Assembly: GCA_030037405.1 (NCBI GenBank)
Contig: JASHRK010000257.1
Span: 1 to 27,890, forward strand
Reading direction: 5' to 3'
DNA from: Acidimicrobiales bacterium
Lineage (GTDB): Bacteria > Actinomycetota > Acidimicrobiia > Acidimicrobiales > Bog-793
Length of the DNA stretch: 27,890 nt
Both the position numbers and the translations under genes were made by a program. Below are positions 1-7,094 of this stretch, one piece after another (within the stretch, counting starts at the first letter, position 1; each line of letters opens with the position of its first letter). The notes beneath the pieces are model-generated. The model ran no database searches, was not told the DNA's origin, and worked only from the letters and a program-made list of their open reading frames with translations.

Positions 1-6
1 CGTTTT

Positions 7-44
7 GTGGACGTGAGTACGCGCATGCGCGGTGAAATGTCCAC
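7..44. repeat. Inverted repeat with central 12-bp palindrome
   Basis: Outer arms GTGGAC (7-12) and GTCCAC (39-44) enclose a perfect palindrome CGCGCATGCGCG (20-31). It could fold as a hairpin downstream of tRNA-Gln. There is no U-tract on the minus-strand side, so I do not call it a terminator. A direct repeat of TGGCCGGGGG follows at 51-70. Confidence 0.4.
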
Positions 45-89
45 GATCTGTGGCCGGGGGTGGCCGGGGGGCGGCGGGGAGCGTGCGGG

Positions 90-162
90 CTCCGGGGGGA
101 GGGCTCGAACCTCCAACATTCGGCTCCAAAGGCCGACGTTCTGCCGATTGAACTACCCCGGA
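90..162 (-). tRNA. tRNA-Gln (anticodon UUG)
   Basis: The minus strand folds into a complete cloverleaf. The acceptor pairs 5' TCCGGGG (162-156) with CCCCGGA (97-91), with discriminator G at 90. The D stem is GTTC/GAAC. The anticodon stem is TCGGC/GCCGA with loop CTTTGGA, giving anticodon TTG. The T stem is GGAGG/CCTCC with a TTCGAGC loop. The U1-A72 pair and G73 fit known glutamine identity elements. The 3' CCA is not encoded and must be added after transcription. Confidence 0.96.
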
Positions 163-337
163 AGGAGGGACGACCGGGGCAAGCATGCGTCCCGGCCCTT
201 TGCAAACGCTACTCCGGAGCGGCACCGGGCCATCCCTGAGGCCAGGGAGGAGGCGCCCCGGACCGTCCTCCGGGCCGCCCGGGCGTCCCCGCCCCGCCGG
301 CATCAAGGGCGGCCGCCGATGGGCTCGACGATGATCG
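163..337. other. Intergenic region, no gene seen
   Basis: GC-rich stretch between tRNA-Gln and the end of the dioxygenase gene. It contains a GGCGGCCGCC palindrome near 313-322 but no convincing terminator or coding frame. Confidence 0.4.
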
Positions 338-1291
338 CTACCCGACCGGACTGTAGTACGAGGCGTCACCAACCTTGGCGATCGACGGGCGCCCGTCGAC
401 GCCGACAGGGACCTCTCCCGCCACCGTCACGCGGTGGACCACACGGTGCTCGTCGCCGTAGTCGTGGACGCCGTAGTGCTGGGTCGCCCGGTTGTCCCAC
501 ATCGCCACATCTCCAGCCTGCCAGCGCCAGCGCACCGTGTTCTCCGGCCGCGTGACGTACTGCTGCATGGTGCGGATGAGGTCGGCCGACTCCGCCGACG
601 TGAGGCCGACGATCTGGCGGGCGAAGCCTCCGAGCAGGAGGGAGCGCTCGGAGGTCTCGGGGTGGACTCTCACGACCGGGTGCTCGGTCTCGAACAGCTT
701 CGAGGTGAACCGGTCGGCGCGCCGGGCGCTCGGCGCTCCCGTCTCGCGTCTCAGCTTGCGACCGTAGTCGTGGTCGTTCGTGTGGATGGCGCGGAGGCTG
801 GCGGCGAGAGCCCGGAGCGACTCGGGCAGGTCGGAGTAGGCCGTAACCGTGTTCGCCCAGATGGTGTCGCCGCCCACCGGAGGTATCAGCACGGCGCGGA
901 GCACCGACGCCGTCGGTGGTCTGTCGGTGAAGGTGACGTCCGTATGCCAGTAATTGGCGCGGGCGCCCTCGAGCGAGTCGAGCTCGAACAGGTTCGGCTC
1001 GTCTTTGGCAGACTCGAGCGTCGGATGGGCGATCGTGAGCGGACCGAAACGAGCTGCGAAACTGAGCTGGCCCTCGCTGTCGAGGTTCTGCCCCCGGAAG
1101 AAGACGACCTTGTTGGCGAGGAGCGCCTGGCGGATCTGCCCCACCTGCTCGCCCGAGAGGCTCGTGTTGAGGTCGATCCCCCCGATCAGGGCACCGATGC
1201 GACCTGCCAGCCGCTGTACTTCCATCGTCTGGCCCTGCGTTGAGCCCTGCGTGGAGCCGGGCGTGGAGCCGGGCGTGGAGATTACGGTCAT
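338..1291 (-). CDS. TauD/TfdA-family Fe(II)/2-oxoglutarate dioxygenase
   Basis: A 317-residue non-haem iron dioxygenase of the TauD/TfdA family. These enzymes couple decarboxylation of 2-oxoglutarate to hydroxylation of a substrate such as taurine. The facial triad is visible as H116-x-D118 (WHTDVTF) and H272 (TQHYGVHDY). R283 and R287 sit 11 and 15 residues after the distal His, the spacing of the 2-oxoglutarate and sulfonate arginines in E. coli TauD. The residue at the TauD Asn95 position appears to be Ala112, so taurine itself is not assured. The ATG at 1291 is preceded by AAAGGAG (1304-1298). The first 22 residues are a low-complexity tail made by a 12-bp tandem repeat; M23 (1225) is the alternative start. 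It is monocistronic, with no sulfonate transporter nearby. Confidence 0.9.
   Translation of the reverse strand: MTVISTPGSTPGSTQGSTQGQTMEVQRLAGRIGALIGGIDLNTSLSGEQVGQIRQALLANKVVFFRGQNLDSEGQLSFAARFGPLTIAHPTLESAKDEPNLFELDSLEGARANYWHTDVTFTDRPPTASVLRAVLIPPVGGDTIWANTVTAYSDLPESLRALAASLRAIHTNDHDYGRKLRRETGAPSARRADRFTSKLFETEHPVVRVHPETSERSLLLGGFARQIVGLTSAESADLIRTMQQYVTRPENTVRWRWQAGDVAMWDNRATQHYGVHDYGDEHRVVHRVTVAGEVPVGVDGRPSIAKVGDASYYSPVG
1233..1280 (-). repeat. Four 12-bp tandem repeats in the 5' end of the dioxygenase gene
   Basis: Plus-strand units are CCCTGCGTTGAG, CCCTGCGTGGAG and two identical copies of CCGGGCGTGGAG. In the protein they give repeats of S-T-P/Q-G near residues 5-20. The unit length is a multiple of three, so copy changes keep the frame. 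Confidence 0.9.
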
Positions 1292-1422
1292 CCCGCTCTC
1301 CTTTCGAATCTCTCTTCGAATCTCTTTGCCGTATCGGGCTCACCAAAAACCCGACTATTTCCATCCGATTACATACTAAGACGTCGGCGACCCGGCCGGA
1401 CCGTGCGAGCCAGCGGATCGGC

Positions 1423-1428
1423 TAGCCT
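1423..1428 (+). promoter_or_regulatory. -10 box of the bS22 gene
   Basis: TAGCCT ends 10 nt before the ATG at 1439. Transcription starting about 7 nt downstream would leave only a few leader bases and no Shine-Dalgarno. The same hexamer lies at equivalent places before the genes at 8002 and 20725. Confidence 0.5.
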
Positions 1429-1438
1429 CTCGCACGCC

Positions 1439-1540
1439 ATGGGATCCCTCATCAAGAAACGCCGCAAGCGTATGCGCAAGAAGAAGCATAAGAAGATGCT
1501 GAAGCGCACCCGCTGGCAGCGCCGCGCCGCCGGCAAGTAG
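1439..1540 (+). CDS. Small ribosomal subunit protein bS22 (AURKAIP1/COX24 family)
   Basis: A 33-residue, extremely basic protein. It begins MGSLIKKRRKRMRKKKHKK and continues MLKRTRWQRRAAGK. It closely matches the remembered mycobacterial pattern of bS22, a small actinobacterial 30S protein (MGS-IKKRRKRM-KKKH-K). Family knowledge places it on the ribosome as a lysine/arginine-rich rRNA-binding peptide. The start is a single unambiguous ATG, nearly leaderless. The gene stops 9 bp before the end of convergent ispE. Its size makes it easy to miss in automated annotation. Confidence 0.93.
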   Translation: MGSLIKKRRKRMRKKKHKKMLKRTRWQRRAAGK

Positions 1541-1549
1541 CCAGAGGCG

Positions 1550-2380
1550 TCAGCCCGGCGCGAGAAGGGGGCGCACCACGGCCACGAGAGCGCTCTCCCG
1601 CCCTGCCACCACGTCGCCGAGAACCACGTCGGCGAGCGGCGCCAGCGTGTCGAGGTGACCCTCGACGAACCACGTCCCCCCGCTGCCGGCGAGACGGGGC
1701 CGCTCGCCGGTTACCGCCGCGAGAAGGTCGCGCCACCAGCGCAGCGCGGGGTAGGCGAGGAGGGCAGCCGGCTCGAGGTCGTTCCCGCCCTCGTTTCTCG
1801 GCGCAGGGAAGCCGGCCCCCGAGTCGTCGTAGGCACGGTAGACGACGGGCGTCGCCACGTGCAGCCGCGGGGTCACGCAGAGATAACCCGTGCCAGGCGC
1901 CGGCGGGGGCGAGATCGGATCGCTCAGCACCTCCCCGGCACCGCTCACGTGGGCGCGCCCTCCTATCAGGCAGAAGGGGACGTCGGCACCGAGACGGGCG
2001 GCGACGTCCAGGTCTGTGATGCCCGCCCAGCGAAGGACGGCCGCCGCGTCCGACGATCCTCCACCGAGCCCCGCGCCGCTCGGGATGTGCTTGACGAGAA
2101 GGCAACGGGCAGCGCGTCCGGCGGTCGCGAGCGCCCGCTCGACGAGGTCGCCGCCCGGTCCGGGCGCTCGAGGAGGCCCGGCACCGTGCTCCGTGCCGGG
2201 CAGGCCGGCCCATACGACCTCGTCACGAACCTCGAACCCGCTCTCTCCTTCCGCGAGCTCGATCTCGTCCGCGAGATCGATGCTCACCATCTCTGCGTCG
2301 AGGAGGTGGTAGCCGTCGGCTCGCCGGCCCACGATCCGAAGCGACGTCGTCAGCTTCGCCGGGGCGAGCAACCGGATCAC
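1550..2380 (-). CDS. ispE: 4-(cytidine 5'-diphospho)-2-C-methyl-D-erythritol kinase
   Basis: A 276-residue GHMP-family kinase. It phosphorylates CDP-methylerythritol in the non-mevalonate (MEP) pathway to isopentenyl diphosphate, in the cytosol. The N-terminal substrate motif PAKLTTSLRIVGRRADGYH, the glycine-rich ATP loop PSGAGLGGGSSDAA (about residues 100-113) and the following GADVPFC segment with the catalytic Asp are all present. The length fits the family. The GTG start overlaps the rsmA stop as GTGA (2380-2377), so translation is probably coupled. It is the last gene of the leftward housekeeping operon, and the same rsmA-ispE order occurs in mycobacteria. Confidence 0.96.
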   Translation of the reverse strand: MIRLLAPAKLTTSLRIVGRRADGYHLLDAEMVSIDLADEIELAEGESGFEVRDEVVWAGLPGTEHGAGPPRAPGPGGDLVERALATAGRAARCLLVKHIPSGAGLGGGSSDAAAVLRWAGITDLDVAARLGADVPFCLIGGRAHVSGAGEVLSDPISPPPAPGTGYLCVTPRLHVATPVVYRAYDDSGAGFPAPRNEGGNDLEPAALLAYPALRWWRDLLAAVTGERPRLAGSGGTWFVEGHLDTLAPLADVVLGDVVAGRESALVAVVRPLLAPG

Positions 2381-3219
2381 GGCCGTTCAGAGGTGAGCTG
2401 GCGCCTGCAGGACGCCAGCCGTCCCCAGTCGACGATGGACAGCTCTTCCGGCCGCCTCGTAGGCGAGACGCCCGCTGAGGCGAAGACGGCCGGCGACACG
2501 AGCGGGGCGAGCGACCGGCGCAGCATCTTGCGCCTCGTAGAGAAGGCCGCCGCCAAGAGGACGTCGATCTCCTCGAAGCTCGCCTCCTCGACGGGCACGG
2601 GCGGGCGGTCGAGGCGGACGATCTCCACGACCGCCGAGCCGACCTTCGGCCGCGGCATGAACACGCTGGCGGGGACCCTTGCCAGGAGGCTCGCCCTCGA
2701 GAAATACGCCGCCCGGGCGGACACGGCGCCATAGGCGGGAGTGGCAGGGCGTGCGACCAGGCGCTCGGCCACCTCGAGCTGGACCATGACGACCATGCGT
2801 CTCAGCTCTGGCACCTCTCGCAGGAGGTCGAGAACGAGAGGCGTGGCGATGTTGTAGGGAAGATTGGCGACGAGCGCCCACTTCCTCCCTTGAAGGAGTG
2901 CCTTCCAGTCGCAGCGCATGGCGTCACCCTGGACGACCTCGACGCCGAGGGGCGCCACGCGCTCCTCGAGGACGGGCAAGAGGTGCCTGTCGATCTCGAG
3001 GGCGACGACCCTCGCACCCGTGGCGGCGAGGGCGACGGTGAGCGACCCGCAGCCGGCACCGACCTCGAGGACGTCGTCCCCTTGCCCAATCGAGGCGAGA
3101 CGGGCGATCCGCTCGGCGAGGTTCGGGTCGACGAGGAAGTTCTGGCCGAGGGCCCGCGACGGGCGCACGCCGAGCCGCTCGAGGTCGGAGGCGATCTCGG
3201 CTCGCCCCGGTGGCCGCAC
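2377..3219 (-). CDS. rsmA: 16S rRNA (adenine1518/1519-N6,N6)-dimethyltransferase
   Basis: A 280-residue KsgA/RsmA enzyme. It dimethylates the two adjacent adenines of the 3'-terminal helix of 16S rRNA using S-adenosylmethionine, a late step in 30S maturation. Visible motifs are QNFLVDPNL near the N-terminus, the SAM loop VLEVGAGCGSLTVAL (about 49-63), the acidic EID after strand 2, and catalytic NLPYNIATPL (about 119-128). The start is GTG with a poor Shine-Dalgarno, 14 bp after tatD ends, so it probably relies on upstream translation. Many actinobacteria carry an rpf gene between tatD and rsmA; none fits here. Confidence 0.97.
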   Translation of the reverse strand: MRPPGRAEIASDLERLGVRPSRALGQNFLVDPNLAERIARLASIGQGDDVLEVGAGCGSLTVALAATGARVVALEIDRHLLPVLEERVAPLGVEVVQGDAMRCDWKALLQGRKWALVANLPYNIATPLVLDLLREVPELRRMVVMVQLEVAERLVARPATPAYGAVSARAAYFSRASLLARVPASVFMPRPKVGSAVVEIVRLDRPPVPVEEASFEEIDVLLAAAFSTRRKMLRRSLAPLVSPAVFASAGVSPTRRPEELSIVDWGRLASCRRQLTSERP

Positions 3220-3233
3220 GGTGGAACCGTCGC

Positions 3234-4205
3234 TCAGTCGCCCACCAGGCGAAACGCCGCCGTCGCGTTCTCGGACGTCACCTCGGCCACCTCCTCCGGC
3301 GGAAGGCCCTTCGAGCGGGCGACTGCGGCACCGACGAAAGGTACGTAGGTGGGCTCGTTCGTCCGTCCCCGGTAGGGCACGGGAGTGAGGTACGGGGAGT
3401 CGGTCTCGATGAGGAGCCGATCGCGCGGGCAGACCTTGACCGCCTCGCGCACGTCGTCCGCGTTAGTGAAAGTCACTATCCCCGAGAAGGACAGGTAACC
3501 GCCGATCTCGAGGCAGCGCCCGGCGTCGGCCGGGCCCCCCGTGAAGCAGTGGAAGATCGTCCGCGCCGGAACTCCCTCAGATTCGAGGATCGAGAGCGTG
3601 TCGGTCAGCGCCTCACGCGTGTGCACGACGATGGGGAGGTCGTGAGCGTTCGCGATCGCCACCTGCCGGGCGAAGACCTCGCGCTGGGCCGCCCGGGGCG
3701 AGTTGTCGTAGTGATAGTCGAGCCCGCACTCGCCGACGGCGACCACCCGACCGCCACCTTGCCCCTCGAGCTCGGCGAGCAAGGCCTCGATCCCGTCGGC
3801 GCCTGCCAGGGCATCGTGAGGATGCATCCCCACCGTGGCGTAGACCTCGGCCGCCGGACGCACCACTTCCGACTGGCGGGCCGCCATCTCTACGGCGAGC
3901 CTGGAGCTCGCGAGGTCGGTCCCGACGCAGATCATCCGCGAGACTCCGGCCCGCTCGGCACGGGCGAGAACGGCGGCCACCCCACCGTCCTCGGAGGCGT
4001 ACTGGAGGTGGCAGTGCGAGTCGGTCCACCTCGTCGTGCCGGCCCCGCTCGACGGCTCCATCGAGGGTCCGGTGGCCCCCTCGGTGGCCCCCTCGGTGCC
4101 TACCGCGGTCGCTCGCCCGGGCTCGCCGGAGGCGGTGGCGTGCTCGGATCCCGGGCGGCGGCGAGAGAGCCTGCGGCGATGCTTCGCACTTGAACGGTCC
4201 TTCAT
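3234..4205 (-). CDS. tatD: TatD-family metal-dependent deoxyribonuclease
   Basis: A TatD-type TIM-barrel hydrolase with 3'-5' DNase activity in characterised members. Metal ligands are visible in order: DSHCHL, GECGLDYH, VVHTRE, HCFTG and ETDSPY. The ATG at 4205 gives 323 residues. A TTG at 4226 in the same frame would add seven residues. The first 55 residues or so are arginine-rich then low-complexity, built partly from a 12-bp repeat encoding E-G-A-T, and lie outside the usual domain. An internal Met just before SSGAGTTRWTDSHCHL could give a normal-length protein. It follows metG in the operon, as in mycobacteria. Confidence 0.92.
   Translation of the reverse strand: MKDRSSAKHRRRLSRRRPGSEHATASGEPGRATAVGTEGATEGATGPSMEPSSGAGTTRWTDSHCHLQYASEDGGVAAVLARAERAGVSRMICVGTDLASSRLAVEMAARQSEVVRPAAEVYATVGMHPHDALAGADGIEALLAELEGQGGGRVVAVGECGLDYHYDNSPRAAQREVFARQVAIANAHDLPIVVHTREALTDTLSILESEGVPARTIFHCFTGGPADAGRCLEIGGYLSFSGIVTFTNADDVREAVKVCPRDRLLIETDSPYLTPVPYRGRTNEPTYVPFVGAAVARSKGLPPEEVAEVTSENATAAFRLVGD
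4071..4100 (-). repeat. 12-bp tandem repeat in the tatD N-terminal region
   Basis: Two and a half copies of GGTGGCCCCCTC (4071-4082, 4083-4094, partial to 4100). They encode a repeated E-G-A-T peptide in the non-conserved N-terminal extension. Confidence 0.85.
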
Positions 4206-4233
4206 CTCACCAGTCCAGCACACCAAGCCGATC

Positions 4234-5763
4234 TCATTCGGCTGCCCGCCGCGGGAACAGTGGCGGGCCCTTCGTCACCGGCGCTCCGCCCGGGTAGCCG
4301 CCCCAGGCAAGGGAGCCCGAGAGGTCGGCGTTGCCGGGGGCGTCGACCTCTCGGGAGAGGCCGATACGGGCCCAGATCTCCCGAGAGGCCCTCGGGAGCA
4401 CCGGCGACGCGAGGATTGCGACGATGCGGAGCGCTTCGATGGCGTCTCCGAGCACGCCGTCCACCTCGGGCCCAGGGTCGATCTTCCAGGGCGCGACCGC
4501 CTCGAGCTCGGCGTTGGCGGCGCGGATGATCCGCCACGTCGCCTCGAGGGCCTCATGGGGCGAGAAACGTCCCCACGCTTCGTAAGCGGTCTTCACGTGC
4601 TCGACGGCGCTCGCGGCGAGCGGGCTCTCTGCCGCCGGGCGCGGCGCCCGGCCGATCCCACCGCACTTTTGCTCGACGACCGTGGCGACACGCTGCAGCA
4701 GGTTCCCGAGGTTGTTGGCGAGATCGGCGTTGTAGCGCTCCACGAGGCCCTCGTAGGTGAAATCCCCGTCCGGGCCGAGGGGGAAGTCGCGGATCAGGTA
4801 GTAGCGGAGGACGTCGTTTCCCACGTCGTTCGCCAGCTCGACCGGGTCCACCTGGTTGTAGGCCGTCTTCGCCATCTTCCGCCCGCCGACCATCAAGAAG
4901 CCGTGGACGAGGTAGCGGGCGGGCGGGTCGATACCGGCCGCCATGCACATCGCCGGCCACCACACGCAGTGGAAACGGATGATGTCCTTCCCGATGAGGT
5001 GGTGGACGGACGGCCACCAGTGCTCGAAGCGCCCGTTGTCCGTCCCATAGCCGACGGCCGAGATGTAGTTGACGAGGGCGTCGTACCAGACGTAGAAGAC
5101 GTGACCGGGGTCCCAGGGGACAGGTACCCCCCAGTCGATCGACGTCCTCGTGATCGAGATGTCCCGGAGCCCGCCCTTTAATATGCCGAGGGCTTCGTTT
5201 CTTCTCGTCTCGGGGTGGATTGCCTCGGGATGCTCGTCGTACCAGGCGATCAGCCGGTCGGCGAAGCGGCTCAGGGCGAAGAACCAGTTCTCCTCGGCGA
5301 ACCACTCGACCGGACTCTCGTGCACGGGGCAGAGGTTCTCGCCGACGAGGTCCTCCTCGAGGTAGTAGGCCTCGCAGCTCACGCAGTACCAGCCCTCGTA
5401 GGTGCCCTTGTAGAGATAGTCGTTGTCGTGGATCGCCTGCATGAACCGTTGCACCGAGCGGTAGTGGCGTTCTTCGGTCGTGCGGATGAAGTCGTCGTTC
5501 GTGAGCTCGAGCGCCCCCCAAGCCTGGACAAAACGCTGGCTCGTCCGGTCCACCCACTCCCGCGGGCTCAGGCCGTTCTCCTCGGCGGTCCGGAGGATCT
5601 TCAGGCCATGCTCGTCGGTGCCCGTCACGAACCAGGTCTCGTCACCGGCGAGGCGGTGCCAGCGGGCGAGGGCGTCCGCCATGATGGTCGTGTAGGCGGT
5701 GCCGACGTGCGGTGCGTCGTTCACGTAGTAGATCGGCGTCGTCAGGTAATAGCGCCCCGTCAT
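4234..5763 (-). CDS. metG: Methionyl-tRNA synthetase
   Basis: A 509-residue class I aminoacyl-tRNA synthetase that charges tRNA-Met. The HIGH-type motif appears as HVGT (residues 19-22) after TTPIYYVNDAP. A zinc knuckle is suggested by C127, C130, C145 and H148. The KMSKS-type loop reads KMAKT (296-300), which is unusual because the central Ser is Ala. The C-terminal anticodon-binding helical domain is present; there is no extra EMAP-like tRNA-binding domain. I chose the ATG at 5763 because MTGRYYLTTP matches the usual N-terminus. An upstream TTG (5808) would overlap rsmI. The gene sits 31 bp after rsmI and 28 bp before the tatD ATG. Confidence 0.96.
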   Translation of the reverse strand: MTGRYYLTTPIYYVNDAPHVGTAYTTIMADALARWHRLAGDETWFVTGTDEHGLKILRTAEENGLSPREWVDRTSQRFVQAWGALELTNDDFIRTTEERHYRSVQRFMQAIHDNDYLYKGTYEGWYCVSCEAYYLEEDLVGENLCPVHESPVEWFAEENWFFALSRFADRLIAWYDEHPEAIHPETRRNEALGILKGGLRDISITRTSIDWGVPVPWDPGHVFYVWYDALVNYISAVGYGTDNGRFEHWWPSVHHLIGKDIIRFHCVWWPAMCMAAGIDPPARYLVHGFLMVGGRKMAKTAYNQVDPVELANDVGNDVLRYYLIRDFPLGPDGDFTYEGLVERYNADLANNLGNLLQRVATVVEQKCGGIGRAPRPAAESPLAASAVEHVKTAYEAWGRFSPHEALEATWRIIRAANAELEAVAPWKIDPGPEVDGVLGDAIEALRIVAILASPVLPRASREIWARIGLSREVDAPGNADLSGSLAWGGYPGGAPVTKGPPLFPRRAAE

Positions 5764-5794
5764 CCCGGTGAGCCTACAAGCCCCCCGAAGAGCG

Positions 5795-6637
5795 TCATTG
5801 CTGGCCAAGAGCCGCTTCGTAGACCTGGCGTCGCTTCAGCCCAAGGCGTCTCGCCACCGTCGAGACGGCGTCGCGCCGCGTCGATCCCGCCAGGACCTCC
5901 TCCTCGACGAAGGCCCGGAGCTCGGCAGGCGAAGGAGCCTCGGGCTCGACGGGCGGGGCGCCCGACACGACGACGGCGAACTCGCCCCGTGCGCCCAGCA
6001 CTTCCCATCGCGAGCGGGCACCGCCGACAGGACCACGCCAAACCTCCTCGTGCAGCTTCGTGAGCTCCCTGCAGACGGCGACCGGCCGATCGGCGCCACA
6101 GGCGTCTTCGAGCTCCGCAAGGAGGGTCGCGACGCGGTGGGGGGCCTCGTAGACGACGCTCGGTACGGGCGACCCGGCGATCTCGGCGAGCCTGGCGCGG
6201 CGTTCGGCGCCGCGACGGGGCAGGAAGCCTTCGAAGCGCCAGCGTTGGGCAAGAAAGCCCGACACCGCCATCGCCGTCACGCAAGCCGACGCCCCGGGCA
6301 CGGCCGTCACGCGACCCCCCTCCCGGTGGACGGCGGCGACGAGACGGGCGCCCGGGTCCGAGATCGCCGGCATGCCGGCGTCGGTCACGACGGCCACGAG
6401 CTTTCCGTCGCTCACGAGCCGCAGGATCTCGCCCGTCCGGTCAGCTTCGTTGTGGGCGTTGAGCGACAGGAGGCGCTTCGGCTCGACTCCCGCCTTGGCG
6501 AGCAGGAGCCCCGAGTGGCGCGTGTCCTCGCAGCAGATCACGTCCGCCCGGGAAAGCGTCTCGATCGCTCGGGGAGCCAGATCGGCAAGGTTGCCGATGG
6601 GCGTCGCCACGAGGACGAGCTCGCCCGTTCCGCTCAC
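5795..6637 (-). CDS. rsmI: 16S rRNA (cytidine1402-2'-O)-methyltransferase
   Basis: A 280-residue SAM-dependent tetrapyrrole-methylase-fold enzyme that 2'-O-methylates C1402 in the ribosomal decoding centre. It starts with the family signature LVLVATPIGNLADLAPRA and has the VVTDAGMPAISDPGARLV loop, PGASA and the YEAPHR segment, followed by the helical C-terminal tail. The frame is open far upstream, but the GTG at 6637 is the right start. It overlaps the stop of the DUF192 gene as GTGA (6637-6634), is preceded by AAAGG, and puts the signature at the N-terminus. Confidence 0.95.
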   Translation of the reverse strand: MSGTGELVLVATPIGNLADLAPRAIETLSRADVICCEDTRHSGLLLAKAGVEPKRLLSLNAHNEADRTGEILRLVSDGKLVAVVTDAGMPAISDPGARLVAAVHREGGRVTAVPGASACVTAMAVSGFLAQRWRFEGFLPRRGAERRARLAEIAGSPVPSVVYEAPHRVATLLAELEDACGADRPVAVCRELTKLHEEVWRGPVGGARSRWEVLGARGEFAVVVSGAPPVEPEAPSPAELRAFVEEEVLAGSTRRDAVSTVARRLGLKRRQVYEAALGQQ

Positions 6638-6963
6638 GCCTTTATCTCGAGATGCTTCCCGACCTCGAGGCCCCACCGCTCGAAGGCGCCCGCCTCGGCC
6701 TCGAGGACGCTCCTCGCCCGGAGCCTTGGCACCGTGAGCCTGTTCCTCCGCAGCCTGGCGGTGTCGATCACGGCGAGATCGGCGTCGAGCCACGCCACGT
6801 CGAGGTCGAAACGCATGCCGAGCGAGTGCACCCCCTTCGCCGGCCGGAGCAGCATGGCTCCGTCGAAGCCGGCGCGTCCGAGGAGGCCCTTGGAGCGGGA
6901 CGCGAGGCTCACTGCAACCTCCAGGCTCGCCAGCACCTGGCCGTCGCACAGAAGCCACGCCAT
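6634..6963 (-). CDS. DUF192-family protein
   Basis: A 109-residue protein of the DUF192 family, a small beta-rich domain of unknown biochemical function. Conserved features are SRSKGLLGR, the GMRFDLDVAWLDADLAV segment and the ending AGAFERWGLEVGKHLEI. Many family members carry a secretion signal; this copy starts directly with the domain and should be cytosolic. The ATG at 6963 has GGGAGAA about 10 nt upstream. A TTG at 6993 is less likely. It is the first gene of the rsmI-metG-tatD-rsmA-ispE transcription unit and is translationally coupled to rsmI. Confidence 0.85.
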   Translation of the reverse strand: MAWLLCDGQVLASLEVAVSLASRSKGLLGRAGFDGAMLLRPAKGVHSLGMRFDLDVAWLDADLAVIDTARLRRNRLTVPRLRARSVLEAEAGAFERWGLEVGKHLEIKA

Positions 6964-6994
6964 GCGCCGTGATTCTCCCACCGTCGCCTCCAAC

Positions 6995-7000
6995 TACACT
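6995..7000 (+). promoter_or_regulatory. -10 box of the bL37 gene
   Basis: TACACT ends 9 nt before the GTG at 7010, so the mRNA would have at most a few leader bases. The 46 bp between the divergent DUF192 and bL37 starts must hold both promoters. Confidence 0.5.
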
Positions 7001-7009
7001 GTCCGGCTT

Positions 7010-7093
7010 GTGTCGAAGCGAACAGTGAAGCGCAAGCTCCGCAAGAAGAAGAAGGCGAACCACGGCAAGAAGCCGAACTGCGGGCGGGGCTGA
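7010..7093 (+). CDS. Large ribosomal subunit protein bL37
   Basis: A 27-residue basic peptide, MSKRTVKRKLRKKKKANHG followed by KKPNCGRG. The ANHGKKPN block matches the signature of bL37 (about 24 residues, ending ANHGKRPNA in mycobacteria as I recall it), an actinobacterial 50S protein. Here the C-terminus runs on with CGRG. The GTG start gives the expected SKR N-terminus, and the gene appears near-leaderless. It diverges from the DUF192-rsmI-metG operon and ends one base before the GDPD gene coming from the other side (7095). Confidence 0.88.
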   Translation: MSKRTVKRKLRKKKKANHGKKPNCGRG

Positions 7094-7094
7094 C

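Noticed and set aside
1314..1380. Regulator-binding site upstream of the dioxygenase gene, an AT-richer stretch with TCGGG/CCCGA arms around a T-run.
   Set aside because: The arms are only 5 bp and I could not assign them to a known sulfur regulator; the stretch may simply be the promoter.
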